Shown: positions 44,978 to 54,082, counted from the first letter of the stretch. The stretch is DNA of 64,000 nt from an uncultured Lachnospiraceae bacterium (GCA_947243855.1 CAMXIK010000015.1:1-64000); one strand, 5' to 3'. A program made the numbers and translations. Notes: generated by a model from the sequence alone, not told the origin.

Positions 44978-45006
44978 AAAAGCAGCCGCACGAGACGACT
45001 GCTTTT
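44978..45006 (-). terminator. Hairpin between 6S RNA and ddh
   Basis: AAAAGCAG pairs with CTGCTTTT (8 bp), with extra CG/CG pairs inside. It can end the 6S transcript before ddh; the T run is short. Confidence 0.55.
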
Positions 45007-45026
45007 CCATCTTTCGTATATATCCC

Positions 45027-45209
45027 CAAAATGCCGGATCTTGTATTTTGACTCCTAGCAAAGCTAGGTGGGTAACCGCAACCATACTTCTGTCTTCCAC
45101 TGCGCAATGCCCAAAGGCTGGAGGCCTGACATCTATATGACAATGTAGGAATCCCGTTTAAAGTATCTGTAGGTTCAAAATAACAAGACTTTATCGAGCA
45201 TTTCAGGTT
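45027..45209 (-). ncRNA. ssrS: 6S RNA (SsrS), clostridial type
   Basis: This stretch codes for no protein and has its own promoter. The ends pair over a long closing stem: TCTTG and TATTTTGA near the 5' end with TCAAAATACAAGA near the 3' end, and AAATGC with GCATTT outside. The inner part holds the 3' hairpin CCTAGC/CTAGG and segments GGGATTCCTAC and GGTTGCGGTTACCCACCTAG, which I recall from clostridial 6S RNAs. 6S RNA mimics an open promoter and binds the housekeeping polymerase. Boundaries are estimated from promoter and stem. Confidence 0.72.
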
Positions 45210-45215
45210 ACCTCT

Positions 45216-45244
45216 ATTATATCCGAATTGACCGCAGAATACAA
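45216..45244 (-). promoter_or_regulatory. Promoter of the 6S RNA
   Basis: Minus-strand TTGTAT and a perfect TATAAT with a 17-nt spacer, directly before the folded RNA. Confidence 0.7.
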
Positions 45245-45282
45245 CAGAATTTTTTGCCATAAGCTGCTGTTATTTCCAAATT

Positions 45283-46518
45283 TTATCTGTTCTTCTCTTT
45301 CTCCTGATACATCAGCTCGTCGGCCAGATGGAATAAATCGTGGAACGTTTCCTTGCCTGTCTGCGTATAAGCGGCTCCCACGCTGGCGGAAATATTCTGG
45401 AGGTGTTCATGCTCCGCATACGTCCTGTCAAGCTGATCCTTAATCATTTTTCTCGTCCGCTCCACCTCTTCCTCTGTGTGCTCCCCGGCAATCACCACCA
45501 GAAACTCATCGCCGCCCATGCGGGCAATCAGCCCTCCCGGCGTATGTTCCTGAAGCGTTTCGGCCGTAAGAACCAAGGCCTTATCGCCCTCGTGATGGCC
45601 ATAGATATCGTTGACGCTCTTAAAATGATCCAGATCAATACAGAACACCGAAAGGTATTCATCCCCCAGCTTATCAATATACTCATACACATACCGTCTG
45701 TTATACAGCCCTGTCAGGAAATCCGTGTTTGCATTCTTAATCATCATCTGCTCGTAAAGCCTCTCCTGCGTCACATCAATCGCAACGCCCACGGTTCCCA
45801 TAACGCTTCCGTCCAGATCAAACAACGGCGACTTGTAGGTTTTCAGCTCGCGCATACTTTCCCCGATCTTGACCGTCTCGTCGAAAATACAGGTCTCCCG
45901 CTTCTCCATCACCTCGTATTCCGATTCCATGCAGATAAATTCCCCTTTTTCATATTCATCCGGCGTGATATCCCAAATATAATAATGTCCCCGTCCCTCA
46001 ATCTGCTCCATGGTCTTATTGACCGCTTTGCAAAACGCTGTGTTTACTTTTGTATGCGCGCCCTCCTTATCCTTATACCAGACCAGATGGGGAACGCTGT
46101 TAATCGTCGTGTCAAGAAAGCTCTTTGTCTGCCAGAGGTCTTTCTTCATCTTATAGGTCTTCTGCCAACGGGTCAGCCGAAACCCAAACTCCTCCTCCGT
46201 TAAAGGCATTACCCAGATATCCGTAATTTCCTCCGCATCACCCTTTGTGACTAAATGCGCCGCCTGCTCCTTATCCGCCAGCACAATCAGCTCCGCATTT
46301 TTCCGTTTATGGGCAAGCAGAAATGCAAGCATTTCTTCCGCATAGATCTGCCGGATATCCGCCAGAATCACATCCGCCCTGTCCAAAATTCCCTCATCTA
46401 TATTGTCGCTCCACAAATATTCATGCGTAAAATGAAGAAACTGCGGCATCTGCTTCATTACTTCAAACAACTCAATCTGTTCTGTGATGAAATAAAAATT
46501 TATTTGGCAATGATACAT
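45283..46518 (-). CDS. Diguanylate cyclase with PAS domain
   Basis: A 411-residue cytosolic enzyme that would make cyclic di-GMP from GTP. An N-terminal region of about 120 residues resembles a degenerate receiver-like domain (VILADIRQIYAEEMLAFLLAHK). A PAS sensor domain follows (about 125-245; NSVPHLVWYKDKEGAHTKVN). The GGDEF domain starts near 255 (DFLTGLYNRRYVYEYI); the active site is MGGDEFLVV (about 335-343), intact. No RxxD inhibitory site is evident just upstream (QEHTPGG). GGGGGAAG precedes the ATG. A PilZ receptor lies at 18.5 kb. Confidence 0.92.
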   Translation of the reverse strand: MYHCQINFYFITEQIELFEVMKQMPQFLHFTHEYLWSDNIDEGILDRADVILADIRQIYAEEMLAFLLAHKRKNAELIVLADKEQAAHLVTKGDAEEITDIWVMPLTEEEFGFRLTRWQKTYKMKKDLWQTKSFLDTTINSVPHLVWYKDKEGAHTKVNTAFCKAVNKTMEQIEGRGHYYIWDITPDEYEKGEFICMESEYEVMEKRETCIFDETVKIGESMRELKTYKSPLFDLDGSVMGTVGVAIDVTQERLYEQMMIKNANTDFLTGLYNRRYVYEYIDKLGDEYLSVFCIDLDHFKSVNDIYGHHEGDKALVLTAETLQEHTPGGLIARMGGDEFLVVIAGEHTEEEVERTRKMIKDQLDRTYAEHEHLQNISASVGAAYTQTGKETFHDLFHLADELMYQEKEKNR

Positions 46519-46566
46519 AAACTTCCCCCATATTTTTCAATATACGATATGCCTTCTAAAATGGAA

Positions 46567-46598
46567 AGAAGGGGCACGTCAATAGACTTACCCCTTCC
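46567..46598 (-). terminator. Terminator of pckA
   Basis: On the minus strand GAAGGGG pairs with CCCCTTC around a 16-nt loop, followed by TTTCC. It lies about 40 nt after the pckA stop. Confidence 0.6.
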
Positions 46599-46633
46599 TA
46601 TCACAGTTGTGTCTTATTTCAATCGTCAAACAA

Positions 46634-48349
46634 TTACAGAGCGTTTACCAGCTTCTCAAGAGCTGCCAGCGCCTCGTCGGGAAGCTTGTCATAGCCTTCC
46701 TTCTTCTCAGCAAAGCCCTTAACCGCATTTACACGGGTCTGCATAGCGTTCTTCAACTGCGCTTTGTAATCTGCATCGTTCAAGTCGGGCGTGAAGTCGC
46801 CGGTCTTGCCGTTCCAGTCGTTCATGATCTCGATATCCTCGAACGGACCCCACTGCTCAAACTTCGCCTTGCCCTCAACGATGGTCTCAAGGATGCCAAG
46901 GGTATCTTCCTTCTGGCACTTGTGACCCATGAAGTCACCAGTATTTACGATATAGCAGTCAACGTTCTTCTCCTCAACCAGCTTCTTGAACTTCTCATAG
47001 TCGTTTACCAGAGGATAAGTTCTGAACGGGTTAGCATAAGGCACGATACGAATCGCATTCAGATCGGTGCCAGCCGCAACACGCTCTGCGGAAGAAGTCT
47101 TGGTCGCAAGCGTAGCGCCCATAACGGATGCCAGCGCAGAACCCTTTAACTTGATGATCGGCGGGATCGTAGGATCTTTCATAATCCAGAAGATCGCATT
47201 CACAGGTGCGTCGATCTTATCTACACGGTTAGGAGACCATAATTTGGACTTAATCGCACGACCGTTACCATTTCTGATATCCTCAGTAACAAGCTGAATC
47301 TTGCCTTCGCTGTCCATGGTGCAGGAGCAGTTCTGAGCAGATAACAGATACTCGTTGTCCGGGCAGCCAGTCGGATAATCCGCTGTCTTATCAAAGTAAG
47401 TAGGCTCCAGAGCGATGGATGCACAGGTATCGCTGTTGATGATGAAAGCATCGTCATGAAGCACCTTGATACCGCCGAACGCATCATACTTGCCGTCATG
47501 CTTCGCGTGGGTCAGGGTGGACTTACCGGAACCAGACAAACCATAAACGGAAGCAACGAACTTCTTGCCGCCCTCTAAGGAATACTCTTTCTGTCCGCCG
47601 TGGCAGGATGCATAACCGTTTCTGTTCGCAAGCGCCCATGCCATGGTAAGCGTCCCCTTCTTGTGCTCACCGAAATACTTCATACCGAGGATTGCAGCGC
47701 AGTTCTCGTTGGTATCGAAGTAGCAAAGGGTCAGCGGATCGCTTAAGCAGCTATAATCCACATCAGGAGCCTCGTGAGGCGCCCACTGGGGATCGGAGAA
47801 GATATAAATATCAGGCTCCTTGCCGCCGCCGATCGGCTGGGACTTCTTGTACATCTTCACATACTCGTCGGACATATACTGGAAGTTGATCATCCAGTTG
47901 TAAAGCAGATTCTCCTCTCCTTCCGGAATCAGAAGGTGAGCCTTTGCCATAAACTCGGGATCAAGACCTACGAAACACTCTGCATGGTACATGGTTTTCC
48001 AACGGGTCTCATAGATCGCATCCATAACCACCTTATCCAATTTCGCTTCATCTACGCCGGGCTCGCCCTTAATGCGGCGTGCTGCAGCATAACGGCCAGT
48101 TACCGCACCGTCGTTGAATAACAGAACCTTTGCGTCAGCAGGAAGACCGAAAGTCTCGCCATCCTTAACAGGCATATCCGTTACCACAGTACCGGGTGAG
48201 TTCTTCGCCAGTTCATAAGCCTCTCTCAAGGTGTTAACCTTAACTACGTTGTTTCCGTAGAATGCTGCCTCAATAATGGAACGGGTCTTGGAAAAACCAG
48301 CCTTACCGGCGCCAATCTCGGAAATGGGATAATACGCTTTTGTTGCCAT
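46634..48349 (-). CDS. pckA: Phosphoenolpyruvate carboxykinase (ATP)
   Basis: It interconverts oxaloacetate and phosphoenolpyruvate with ATP/ADP. In gut Clostridia the reaction can run toward oxaloacetate. The 571-residue product carries the kinase-1 loop [18 protein letters not shown] (about residues 244-261) and the kinase-2 region AFGGIKVLHDDAFIIN, then RTYPLVNDYEKF near the C-terminus. GGAGGAG precedes the ATG. It has its own promoter and terminator. Citrate synthase, using the same intermediate, lies 1.2 kb away. Confidence 0.93.
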   Translation of the reverse strand: MATKAYYPISEIGAGKAGFSKTRSIIEAAFYGNNVVKVNTLREAYELAKNSPGTVVTDMPVKDGETFGLPADAKVLLFNDGAVTGRYAAARRIKGEPGVDEAKLDKVVMDAIYETRWKTMYHAECFVGLDPEFMAKAHLLIPEGEENLLYNWMINFQYMSDEYVKMYKKSQPIGGGKEPDIYIFSDPQWAPHEAPDVDYSCLSDPLTLCYFDTNENCAAILGMKYFGEHKKGTLTMAWALANRNGYASCHGGQKEYSLEGGKKFVASVYGLSGSGKSTLTHAKHDGKYDAFGGIKVLHDDAFIINSDTCASIALEPTYFDKTADYPTGCPDNEYLLSAQNCSCTMDSEGKIQLVTEDIRNGNGRAIKSKLWSPNRVDKIDAPVNAIFWIMKDPTIPPIIKLKGSALASVMGATLATKTSSAERVAAGTDLNAIRIVPYANPFRTYPLVNDYEKFKKLVEEKNVDCYIVNTGDFMGHKCQKEDTLGILETIVEGKAKFEQWGPFEDIEIMNDWNGKTGDFTPDLNDADYKAQLKNAMQTRVNAVKGFAEKKEGYDKLPDEALAALEKLVNAL

Positions 48350-48457
48350 TTTACGTTCTCCTCCTTAAAAATTGTATTGGTTCACGGAATGCCCGAAGAT
48401 ACGCTCCCCGGAATCCCGAATGTCCCTCACAGGTATAGGAATCTGTACATCTTTACC

Positions 48458-48486
48458 ATTATCGCAGACCGACTTTAAAAAGTCAA
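48458..48486 (-). promoter_or_regulatory. Promoter of pckA
   Basis: Minus-strand TTGACT and GATAAT with a 17-nt spacer, about 110 nt before the start codon, leaving a 5' leader of about 100 nt. Confidence 0.65.
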
Positions 48487-48490
48487 TAGA

Positions 48491-49258
48491 TCAGAATAAC
48501 GACGTCATAGACTTCTTTTTCTGGTCCATCTGCCGTCTAAGCATCGCGATCCGATACTGCCCGAACACTTCATCCTGCTTCTTTTTGGCAATCGCCTTGG
48601 GGAAATCTAAATCCTCCAAGCGGCTTCTGGATGAAAGCTGGGAAAGCGCCGCGGAGTTATTGTAAGTAATCGTATGCTGTAAAGCGTTTGTGGAAGCGCC
48701 AAGATTACCCCTGCGCTCGTTTACCATATCCATCGCCCGGTCAATAGCATCCAGACTGAAATCCTTCGAGGTCACGTCCAGATCCGCAATCCCCAAAGCT
48801 TTCAATGTGGAATTCTCCATTTGAATGTGCATACTGCCGCCGTTTGGCGACGTGGCAATCGCCATATCCGCCATACTGCCGTCTAAAAGCGTCTGCTCAT
48901 TAAAAGAAGTGTTTCTTGCAAGTCCTTCAATCCCCTGCTTCAGTTGATCGATTTCTCTCTGATAAATCTGCTTATCCGAATTAGAATTAATGCCGTTCAT
49001 GGACCGCACAGCCAGTTCGCGGATTCTCTGTAAGTAATCCGACATACCGCCCAAAGCGCCCTCCGCCACATTAGCGGCTCCTACCGCCATACCAGCGTTT
49101 TCCGCACCGACTTTCAGCCCCGTTTCCTGCATCCGCATCTTATTTGCAATCGCAAGCCCCGCAGCGTCATCTTTCGCCGTGTTGATCCGCTTACCGCTGG
49201 CAAGATGCGAGTAAGACCAAAAAAGACCTTTTTGAGTTGATACTGCACCCATGTTCAT
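48491..49258 (-). CDS. Short flagellin-like protein with basic C-terminus
   Basis: A 255-residue flagellin with N- and C-terminal D0/D1 regions but no variable domain. The N-terminal part is canonical: LASGKRINTAKDDAAGLAIANKM (broken at AGLAIA), MSDYLQRIRELAVRSMNG, and EIDQLKQGIEGLARNTSFNEQTLL for D1. The C-terminal helix is unusual: instead of the conserved hydrophobic polymerisation helix it reads KKKQDEVFGQYRIAMLRRQMDQKKKSM. The ATG at 49258 has AAGGAG 7 nt upstream. No other flagellar gene is near, so it may be an orphan or a secreted non-filament form. Confidence 0.82.
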   Translation of the reverse strand: MNMGAVSTQKGLFWSYSHLASGKRINTAKDDAAGLAIANKMRMQETGLKVGAENAGMAVGAANVAEGALGGMSDYLQRIRELAVRSMNGINSNSDKQIYQREIDQLKQGIEGLARNTSFNEQTLLDGSMADMAIATSPNGGSMHIQMENSTLKALGIADLDVTSKDFSLDAIDRAMDMVNERRGNLGASTNALQHTITYNNSAALSQLSSRSRLEDLDFPKAIAKKKQDEVFGQYRIAMLRRQMDQKKKSMTSLF

Positions 49259-49384
49259 AAGCATGCTCCTTCCTGTCATTCACAAAACTCGCAAACTATC
49301 AGGTATATTATACCCCAAAGGCCGAAAAAAACAAACCCAAAATAGGAAAAATTTCCTAAAATTTTGTTAAATTTCTGTTTTCGC

Positions 49385-49414
49385 TTGTTTCCGCAGTTTT
49401 TTTCATGATATGAT
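49385..49414 (+). promoter_or_regulatory. Promoter of gltA
   Basis: TTGTTT and TATGAT with an 18-nt spacer. The expected start point near 49421 puts a strong hairpin at the very 5' end of the mRNA. Confidence 0.6.
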
Positions 49415-49422
49415 AAAGAAGT

Positions 49423-49471
49423 CGGTGCAAGGACGAACCGTCCCTGCACCGTTTTTGTTACAAACGGTTCG
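49423..49471 (+). promoter_or_regulatory. Attenuator-like competing hairpins in the gltA leader
   Basis: Hairpin 1 pairs CGGTGCA-GGAC with GTCC-TGCACCG (49423-49451) and is followed by TTTTTG, so it looks like an intrinsic terminator. Hairpin 2 pairs CGAACCGT (49434-49441) with ACGGTTCG (49464-49471) and cannot form at the same time. The effector is unknown. Confidence 0.6.
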
Positions 49472-49501
49472 AAAGTCATTTGCAGAAGGAGGTACATAAC
49501 T

Positions 49502-50878
49502 ATGGCTATGGAACAGAATAGTTTTTCTGAAATTACCCCCGAAATTGTGCGGCTTGCCAACATGAGCGAACAGGCCGGCATTATCGATACGGAACTTTTT
49601 ACAAAATATGATGTAAAACGCGGCCTCAGAGACCTAAACGGTAAGGGCGTACTGGCGGGCCTGACCAACATTTCCGATGTGCGCGCCAACAAGATTGTGG
49701 ACGGCGTGCAGGTGCCGACACACGGCAAGCTCTTCTATCGGGGTTATAACGTCAAAGATCTGGTGGACGGTTTTTCCGCCGACGGCCGTTTCGGCTTTGA
49801 GGAAGTCACTTATCTTCTTTTGTTTGACAAACTGCCAAACGCGGAAGAACTCGCCGATTTCACGAAACTGTTAAACAGCTACCGTTCCCTGCCCACCAGT
49901 TTCGTGCGGGATATTATCATGAAAGCCCCAAGCAACGACATGATGAACACACTGGCAAGATGTGTGCTGACTCTCTACTCCTACGATGACAGGGCTGACG
50001 ACACTTCCCTTCCCAACGTGCTCAGACAGTGCTTACAGCTAATCGCGCTCTTCCCGATGCTTTCCATCTACGGCTATCAGGCATACAACCACTACCACAA
50101 TGGAGAAAGTCTGTACATCCATCAGCCGCAGCTGCAGCTTTCCAACGCGGAAAACATTCTGCACATCCTGCGGCCTGACAATAAATATACGCCCTTGGAG
50201 GCAAGAGTTCTCGATATCGCCCTGATCCTGCATATGGAGCACGGCGGCGGTAACAACTCTTCTTTCACCACCCATGTCGTTACCTCTTCCCTGACGGACA
50301 CCTATTCCGTGATCGCAGCGGCTATCGGCTCCTTAAAAGGTCCCCGCCACGGCGGCGCCAATATCAAAGTGGTGAAAATGTTCGATGAAATGAAACGGGA
50401 AGTTTCCGATTGGAGCAACGAAGGACAAGTCGCTGATTATTTGAAAAAGCTTCTGCACAAGGAAGCCTTTGACCATGCAGGCCTGATCTACGGCGTGGGA
50501 CATGCGGTATACTCAAAGTCCGATCCGCGTGCTATCATCTTTAAATCCTTTGTGGAGCGGCTATCCAACGAAAAGGGATTGCAGGAGGAATTTGCCCTCT
50601 ATAATCTGGTGGAGAGACTGGCGCCGGAACTCATTGCAGGGGAGCGCCCCATCTACAAGGGCGTCAACATCAATGTGGACTTCTATTCCGGTTTCGTCTA
50701 CAACATGCTGAATCTGCCGATGGAACTGTACACGCCGATTTTCGCCATCGCCAGAATCGTAGGCTGGAGCGCCCACCGCATGGAGGAGCTGGCAAACAAC
50801 GGCAAGATCATCCGTCCCGCTTACAAGACCATCTGTGTGGACCGGGATTACCAGAAGCTGGATGCGAGAAACGCCTGA
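49502..50878 (+). CDS. gltA: Citrate synthase
   Basis: It condenses acetyl-CoA with oxaloacetate to citrate, here probably for glutamate supply. The 458-residue product shows the active-site His stretches LILHMEHGGGNNSSF (about 236-250) and GLIYGVGHAVYSKSDPRA (about 331-348) and the closing VDFYSGFVYNMLNLP with its catalytic Asp. GGAGG precedes the ATG. Length and the N-terminal extension of about 30 residues fit the clostridial group. A 2-methylcitrate synthase role is less likely without prp neighbours. Confidence 0.94.
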   Translation: MAMEQNSFSEITPEIVRLANMSEQAGIIDTELFTKYDVKRGLRDLNGKGVLAGLTNISDVRANKIVDGVQVPTHGKLFYRGYNVKDLVDGFSADGRFGFEEVTYLLLFDKLPNAEELADFTKLLNSYRSLPTSFVRDIIMKAPSNDMMNTLARCVLTLYSYDDRADDTSLPNVLRQCLQLIALFPMLSIYGYQAYNHYHNGESLYIHQPQLQLSNAENILHILRPDNKYTPLEARVLDIALILHMEHGGGNNSSFTTHVVTSSLTDTYSVIAAAIGSLKGPRHGGANIKVVKMFDEMKREVSDWSNEGQVADYLKKLLHKEAFDHAGLIYGVGHAVYSKSDPRAIIFKSFVERLSNEKGLQEEFALYNLVERLAPELIAGERPIYKGVNINVDFYSGFVYNMLNLPMELYTPIFAIARIVGWSAHRMEELANNGKIIRPAYKTICVDRDYQKLDARNA

Positions 50879-50905
50879 CCGTCCCTATGCTAAGAGCCAA
50901 AAATC

Positions 50906-50959
50906 AAAGAGAGCATTGCCAGACAACCGCTTCCACGGTTTTTGCAATGCCCTCTTTTT
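50906..50959. terminator. Bidirectional terminator between gltA and the L,D-transpeptidase gene
   Basis: AGAGAGCATTGC pairs with GCAATGCCCTCT with one mismatch, and AACCG/CGGTT pairs within. A T run follows on the plus strand and AAA precedes on the other side, suiting the convergent genes. Confidence 0.75.
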
Positions 50960-50989
50960 CATTCTCTTTTTCTTAAGCCTCTCTTCCCG

Positions 50990-51802
50990 TCAGCCAATGC
51001 TTTTGGCAATTCTTCCCTCATGGATTCCGCAAGTAACATAATGCTCATATAAAGCTTCTTGATCATACCCCAATGTCTGCCGCAGATCCGGATAACGGTC
51101 TGCATATGCCATATAGTCAAACTCATCCATAGTTCCAAAAAATGGTACGGCTATCGTCCCCGCGCCGCCAAACCATGGATTCTCGGCGCTTTTATCCGTC
51201 GGGTCCCATATCCTGTAAGGAGAATCCGCTTCGATCCTGACTGCGGACGGTTTTCCCAGTTCCCCGGCCGACTCTGGATCGGAATATACGACTACCGTCG
51301 TTCCCGGCTTGCAGTTATCATAAATCCATTTCGCATCTTCCGCCGCTAATCTGACACAGCCAAGGGACGCGTTTTCTCCCAGTTGATTGTAAGCTTCCCA
51401 TTCTAAACTGTCTGGAGACGCCTCTATGTAGGGTACGGAATGAAACAGTATCTTTCCGTTAAACCGTACGGCGTATCTGCCATAGGTATCGTCCACCATC
51501 TTGCGCCATGTATAATAGTCGGACGTCTGAAACGTTCCTTCCGGCGTTGACGATCCCTCCCGCCCGCAGGAACACACCATGGCTTTTACCGGGGTCTCGG
51601 AACCGTCCTCGCTTTGTTGTTTCACGGTAACACAGTTTAGCGCCCTATTCACATAAACGATATAATCAAGTCCTGCATCCTCTATCACGCTTTCCGTCTG
51701 CTCTCCAGCCAGTTCCTCCGCACTGGCGTCATTGACTGTGCCTGCAAATACTAACATACCTGCGCACAACGCGACCGCAAGTAATCTTCTGTCTTTTCTC
51801 AT
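50990..51802 (-). CDS. Secreted L,D-transpeptidase (YkuD domain)
   Basis: A 270-residue exported enzyme that would form 3-3 cross-links in peptidoglycan or attach proteins. The signal peptide is RRLLAVALCAGMLVFAGTVNDASA. The YkuD domain (about 45-180) has the catalytic pattern with His in LFHSVPY and Cys in ENASLGCVRLA (about 148-158). The C-terminal 70 residues (FDYMAYADRYPDLRQTLGYDQEALYEHYV, in two pieces around DLRQ) resemble a short repeat of bacterial surface proteins. The ATG at 51802 is preferred to a GTG five codons earlier. Confidence 0.9.
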   Translation of the reverse strand: MRKDRRLLAVALCAGMLVFAGTVNDASAEELAGEQTESVIEDAGLDYIVYVNRALNCVTVKQQSEDGSETPVKAMVCSCGREGSSTPEGTFQTSDYYTWRKMVDDTYGRYAVRFNGKILFHSVPYIEASPDSLEWEAYNQLGENASLGCVRLAAEDAKWIYDNCKPGTTVVVYSDPESAGELGKPSAVRIEADSPYRIWDPTDKSAENPWFGGAGTIAVPFFGTMDEFDYMAYADRYPDLRQTLGYDQEALYEHYVTCGIHEGRIAKSIG

Positions 51803-51853
51803 GCTGTAGCTAAACACCTTTCAATTCTTCTATCGCTGTATTTCATTGTCCTG

Positions 51854-53341
51854 CTATATGCCAAGGAACTGCTTGACTGCCGCCTTCATTTCTGTCTTGT
51901 CGCACACATGGTCGTGCAGTACCGGCGCTGTCCTGATCTCCTCGATCGCTTTCGGGATCTCCACATTTCCAATTTTGGACAATTCATCCACCAGCTCAAA
52001 ATCTCCCATGGCGTCGTACTTCGGGTCAATAGCGTTCATCACGCTTCTGGTAAACTTGAAGGGGCTGGCCGTGGAAGCAATCACCGTCTTTGTCTGATCC
52101 TTCGTGTCGGACACATATTTTTGATACACCGCGCTGGCCACCGCCGTGTGGGTATCCAGCACATAGCCCGTGTTTTCGTACATCTGCCTGATTCTTTCGG
52201 CTGTCTCCTTTTCGTCCGCAAAATTCCCGTAAAAGTCCGTAAGCTGCGCTCTCATCTCTTCCGTGATATCATAACTTCCTTTTTCCGTAAGCGCCGCCAT
52301 CAACTCCGCCGTTTTCTTCGCATCGTTCCCTGCAATACGGTAAATCAGCCGCTCTAAGTTACTGGAAATCAAAATATCCATGGAAGGAGAACTGGTAAGC
52401 TTAAACTCCCGGTTTCTGTCATAATCCCCCGTCTGGAAGAAATCGTAGAGCACTTTATTTTCATTGGACGCGCAGATCAGTCTGCCGATGGGCACGCCCA
52501 TATTTTTTGCATAGAAGGCGGCCAGAATATTGCCGAAATTACCAGTGGGAACCACCACATTGATCTTTTCCCCATCCGCGATTTTTTCTTCCTTCAACAG
52601 TTTCGCATAGGCGTAAACATAGTAAACGACCTGCGGCACCAGACGGCCGATGTTGATAGAATTGGCGGAGGAAAACTGCATGCCGTGCGCCGCTATTTCT
52701 TTCGCCAGCTCCTTGTCGTTAAAAAGCTGCTTTACACCTGTCTGGGCGTCGTCAAAATTACCGTGAATCCCCACAACGAAGGTATTTTCCCCCTTCTGGG
52801 TCACCATTTGCTTTTCCTGAATCGGGCTGACCCCGTTTTTCGGATAAAAGACGATGATCTTCGTCCCCGCAACGCCTGCAAATCCCGCTAGAGCCGCCTT
52901 TCCCGTATCGCCGGAAGTAGCCGTTAAAATCACGATCTCCTTATCCGCTTTATTCTTTTTCGCGGCAGTCGTCATCAGATGGGGCAGAATCGACAGCGCC
53001 ATATCCTTAAAAGCAATCGTTGCGCCGTGAAACAGCTCCAGATAGTAAGCGCCCTCCGCCTCCACAAGCGGCGCGATTTCCTCCGTATCAAACTTGGAAT
53101 CATAAGCCCGCGCAATACAGCCCTTAAGCTCCTCCTCCGAAAAGTCCGTCAGCAAAAGCTTCATGACCTCGTAAGCCGTCTCCTGATAACTTTTATCCGC
53201 CATCTCCCGCATCGAAAGCGGAAGCGCTGGAATATGATCCGGCACAAAAAGGCCGCCGTCTTCGGACAAGCCCTGTAAAATTGCCTGCGACGCCGTAATC
53301 TTTCTGCCGCTGTCTCTGGTACTGCTGTATAAAACTTCCAT
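51854..53341 (-). CDS. thrC: Threonine synthase
   Basis: PLP enzyme converting O-phosphohomoserine to threonine. The 495-residue product starts MEVLYSSTRDSG, matching the family. LFHGATIAFKDMALSIL (about 102-118) has the PLP Lys in FKD, and ILTATSGDTGKAAL (about 139-152) and VVPTGNFGNILAAFYAK (about 263-279) form the phosphate-binding loops. Earlier in-frame ATGs are too near the purine-rich site to be likely starts. It is 120 nt downstream of the SleB/CwlJ-like gene. Confidence 0.95.
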   Translation of the reverse strand: MEVLYSSTRDSGRKITASQAILQGLSEDGGLFVPDHIPALPLSMREMADKSYQETAYEVMKLLLTDFSEEELKGCIARAYDSKFDTEEIAPLVEAEGAYYLELFHGATIAFKDMALSILPHLMTTAAKKNKADKEIVILTATSGDTGKAALAGFAGVAGTKIIVFYPKNGVSPIQEKQMVTQKGENTFVVGIHGNFDDAQTGVKQLFNDKELAKEIAAHGMQFSSANSINIGRLVPQVVYYVYAYAKLLKEEKIADGEKINVVVPTGNFGNILAAFYAKNMGVPIGRLICASNENKVLYDFFQTGDYDRNREFKLTSSPSMDILISSNLERLIYRIAGNDAKKTAELMAALTEKGSYDITEEMRAQLTDFYGNFADEKETAERIRQMYENTGYVLDTHTAVASAVYQKYVSDTKDQTKTVIASTASPFKFTRSVMNAIDPKYDAMGDFELVDELSKIGNVEIPKAIEEIRTAPVLHDHVCDKTEMKAAVKQFLGI

Positions 53342-53461
53342 CCTTTTAACCATGCCTTTCTTTTGCACGCATTTATCCCGCAGTGCACCGCTCGGAAAAC
53401 CTGCACTGCTCATTGCCAACGCGCAAATTATAGCACAGTTTTTTTACCCACGCAAGAAAAC

Positions 53462-54082
53462 CTACAAAAAGAACTCATGATTTCCATAGGAAAAAAGTCT
53501 GGTCAGTTTCCTGTCAAACCACTTTAGTTTGTCCGAGTCGGCCTTCTCGCGGGCACAGAAATACAACGCCCCCTGAGAAATGTCTTCTCCATACAGGGCG
53601 CGCTCCACCGCCGCCTTCGTGTCCTCGCTGACACGGACATTCTGAAATCTACCGTCCACGGTGGGCGAAAACTGGGCAATCCCCTTGTCTCTTTGCATCA
53701 CTACCTCGCACACCGTATTCGGAAACAGCTCGTTGTTCACTCTGTTTAAGACCACATTGGCCACCAGAAGCTTTCCATCCTGATCCTCGCCGCCTGCTTC
53801 CGCTTCCACAATCCGAAGAAGCGCATCATAGTCCTTGTCCGACAATTGATACTTCTTCGTCTGTTCCAATACCTCATAATCCACAACCCTCTGGCCGGAG
53901 GACACGCTTCCTAACATTTCCACAAAGCTCTCTTTGTCCTCCTCCATCGAAGCGTCCAGATATTCGATGCGAAAAGCAGGCTTGGCCGATATTCGATCAA
54001 TTTTTAGTTCCCTGACGCACAGCCACGACGAGACGATCGTCATCCCCGTAAGCAGGAAACACGCGATATATTTCCTATACAT
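53462..54082 (-). CDS. SleB/CwlJ-type cell wall hydrolase
   Basis: A 206-residue protein with an N-terminal membrane or signal segment (YIACFLLTGMTIVSSWLCV) and a C-terminal Hydrolase_2 domain of the SleB/CwlJ type. The domain starts near 85 (LLRIVEAEAGGEDQDGKLLVANVVLNRV in family form; the Glu of EAEAGGE is the presumed catalytic residue) and continues to YFCAREKAD. SleB and CwlJ degrade cortex in germination; relatives act in growth. The ATG at 54082 has GGAGG 5-6 nt before it. Confidence 0.87.
   Translation of the reverse strand: MYRKYIACFLLTGMTIVSSWLCVRELKIDRISAKPAFRIEYLDASMEEDKESFVEMLGSVSSGQRVVDYEVLEQTKKYQLSDKDYDALLRIVEAEAGGEDQDGKLLVANVVLNRVNNELFPNTVCEVVMQRDKGIAQFSPTVDGRFQNVRVSEDTKAAVERALYGEDISQGALYFCAREKADSDKLKWFDRKLTRLFSYGNHEFFL

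Noticed and set aside
44929..45209. Lysine riboswitch before ddh
   Set aside because: No L-box core such as the AGAGGNGC stretch was found. Promoter and fold fit 6S RNA better.
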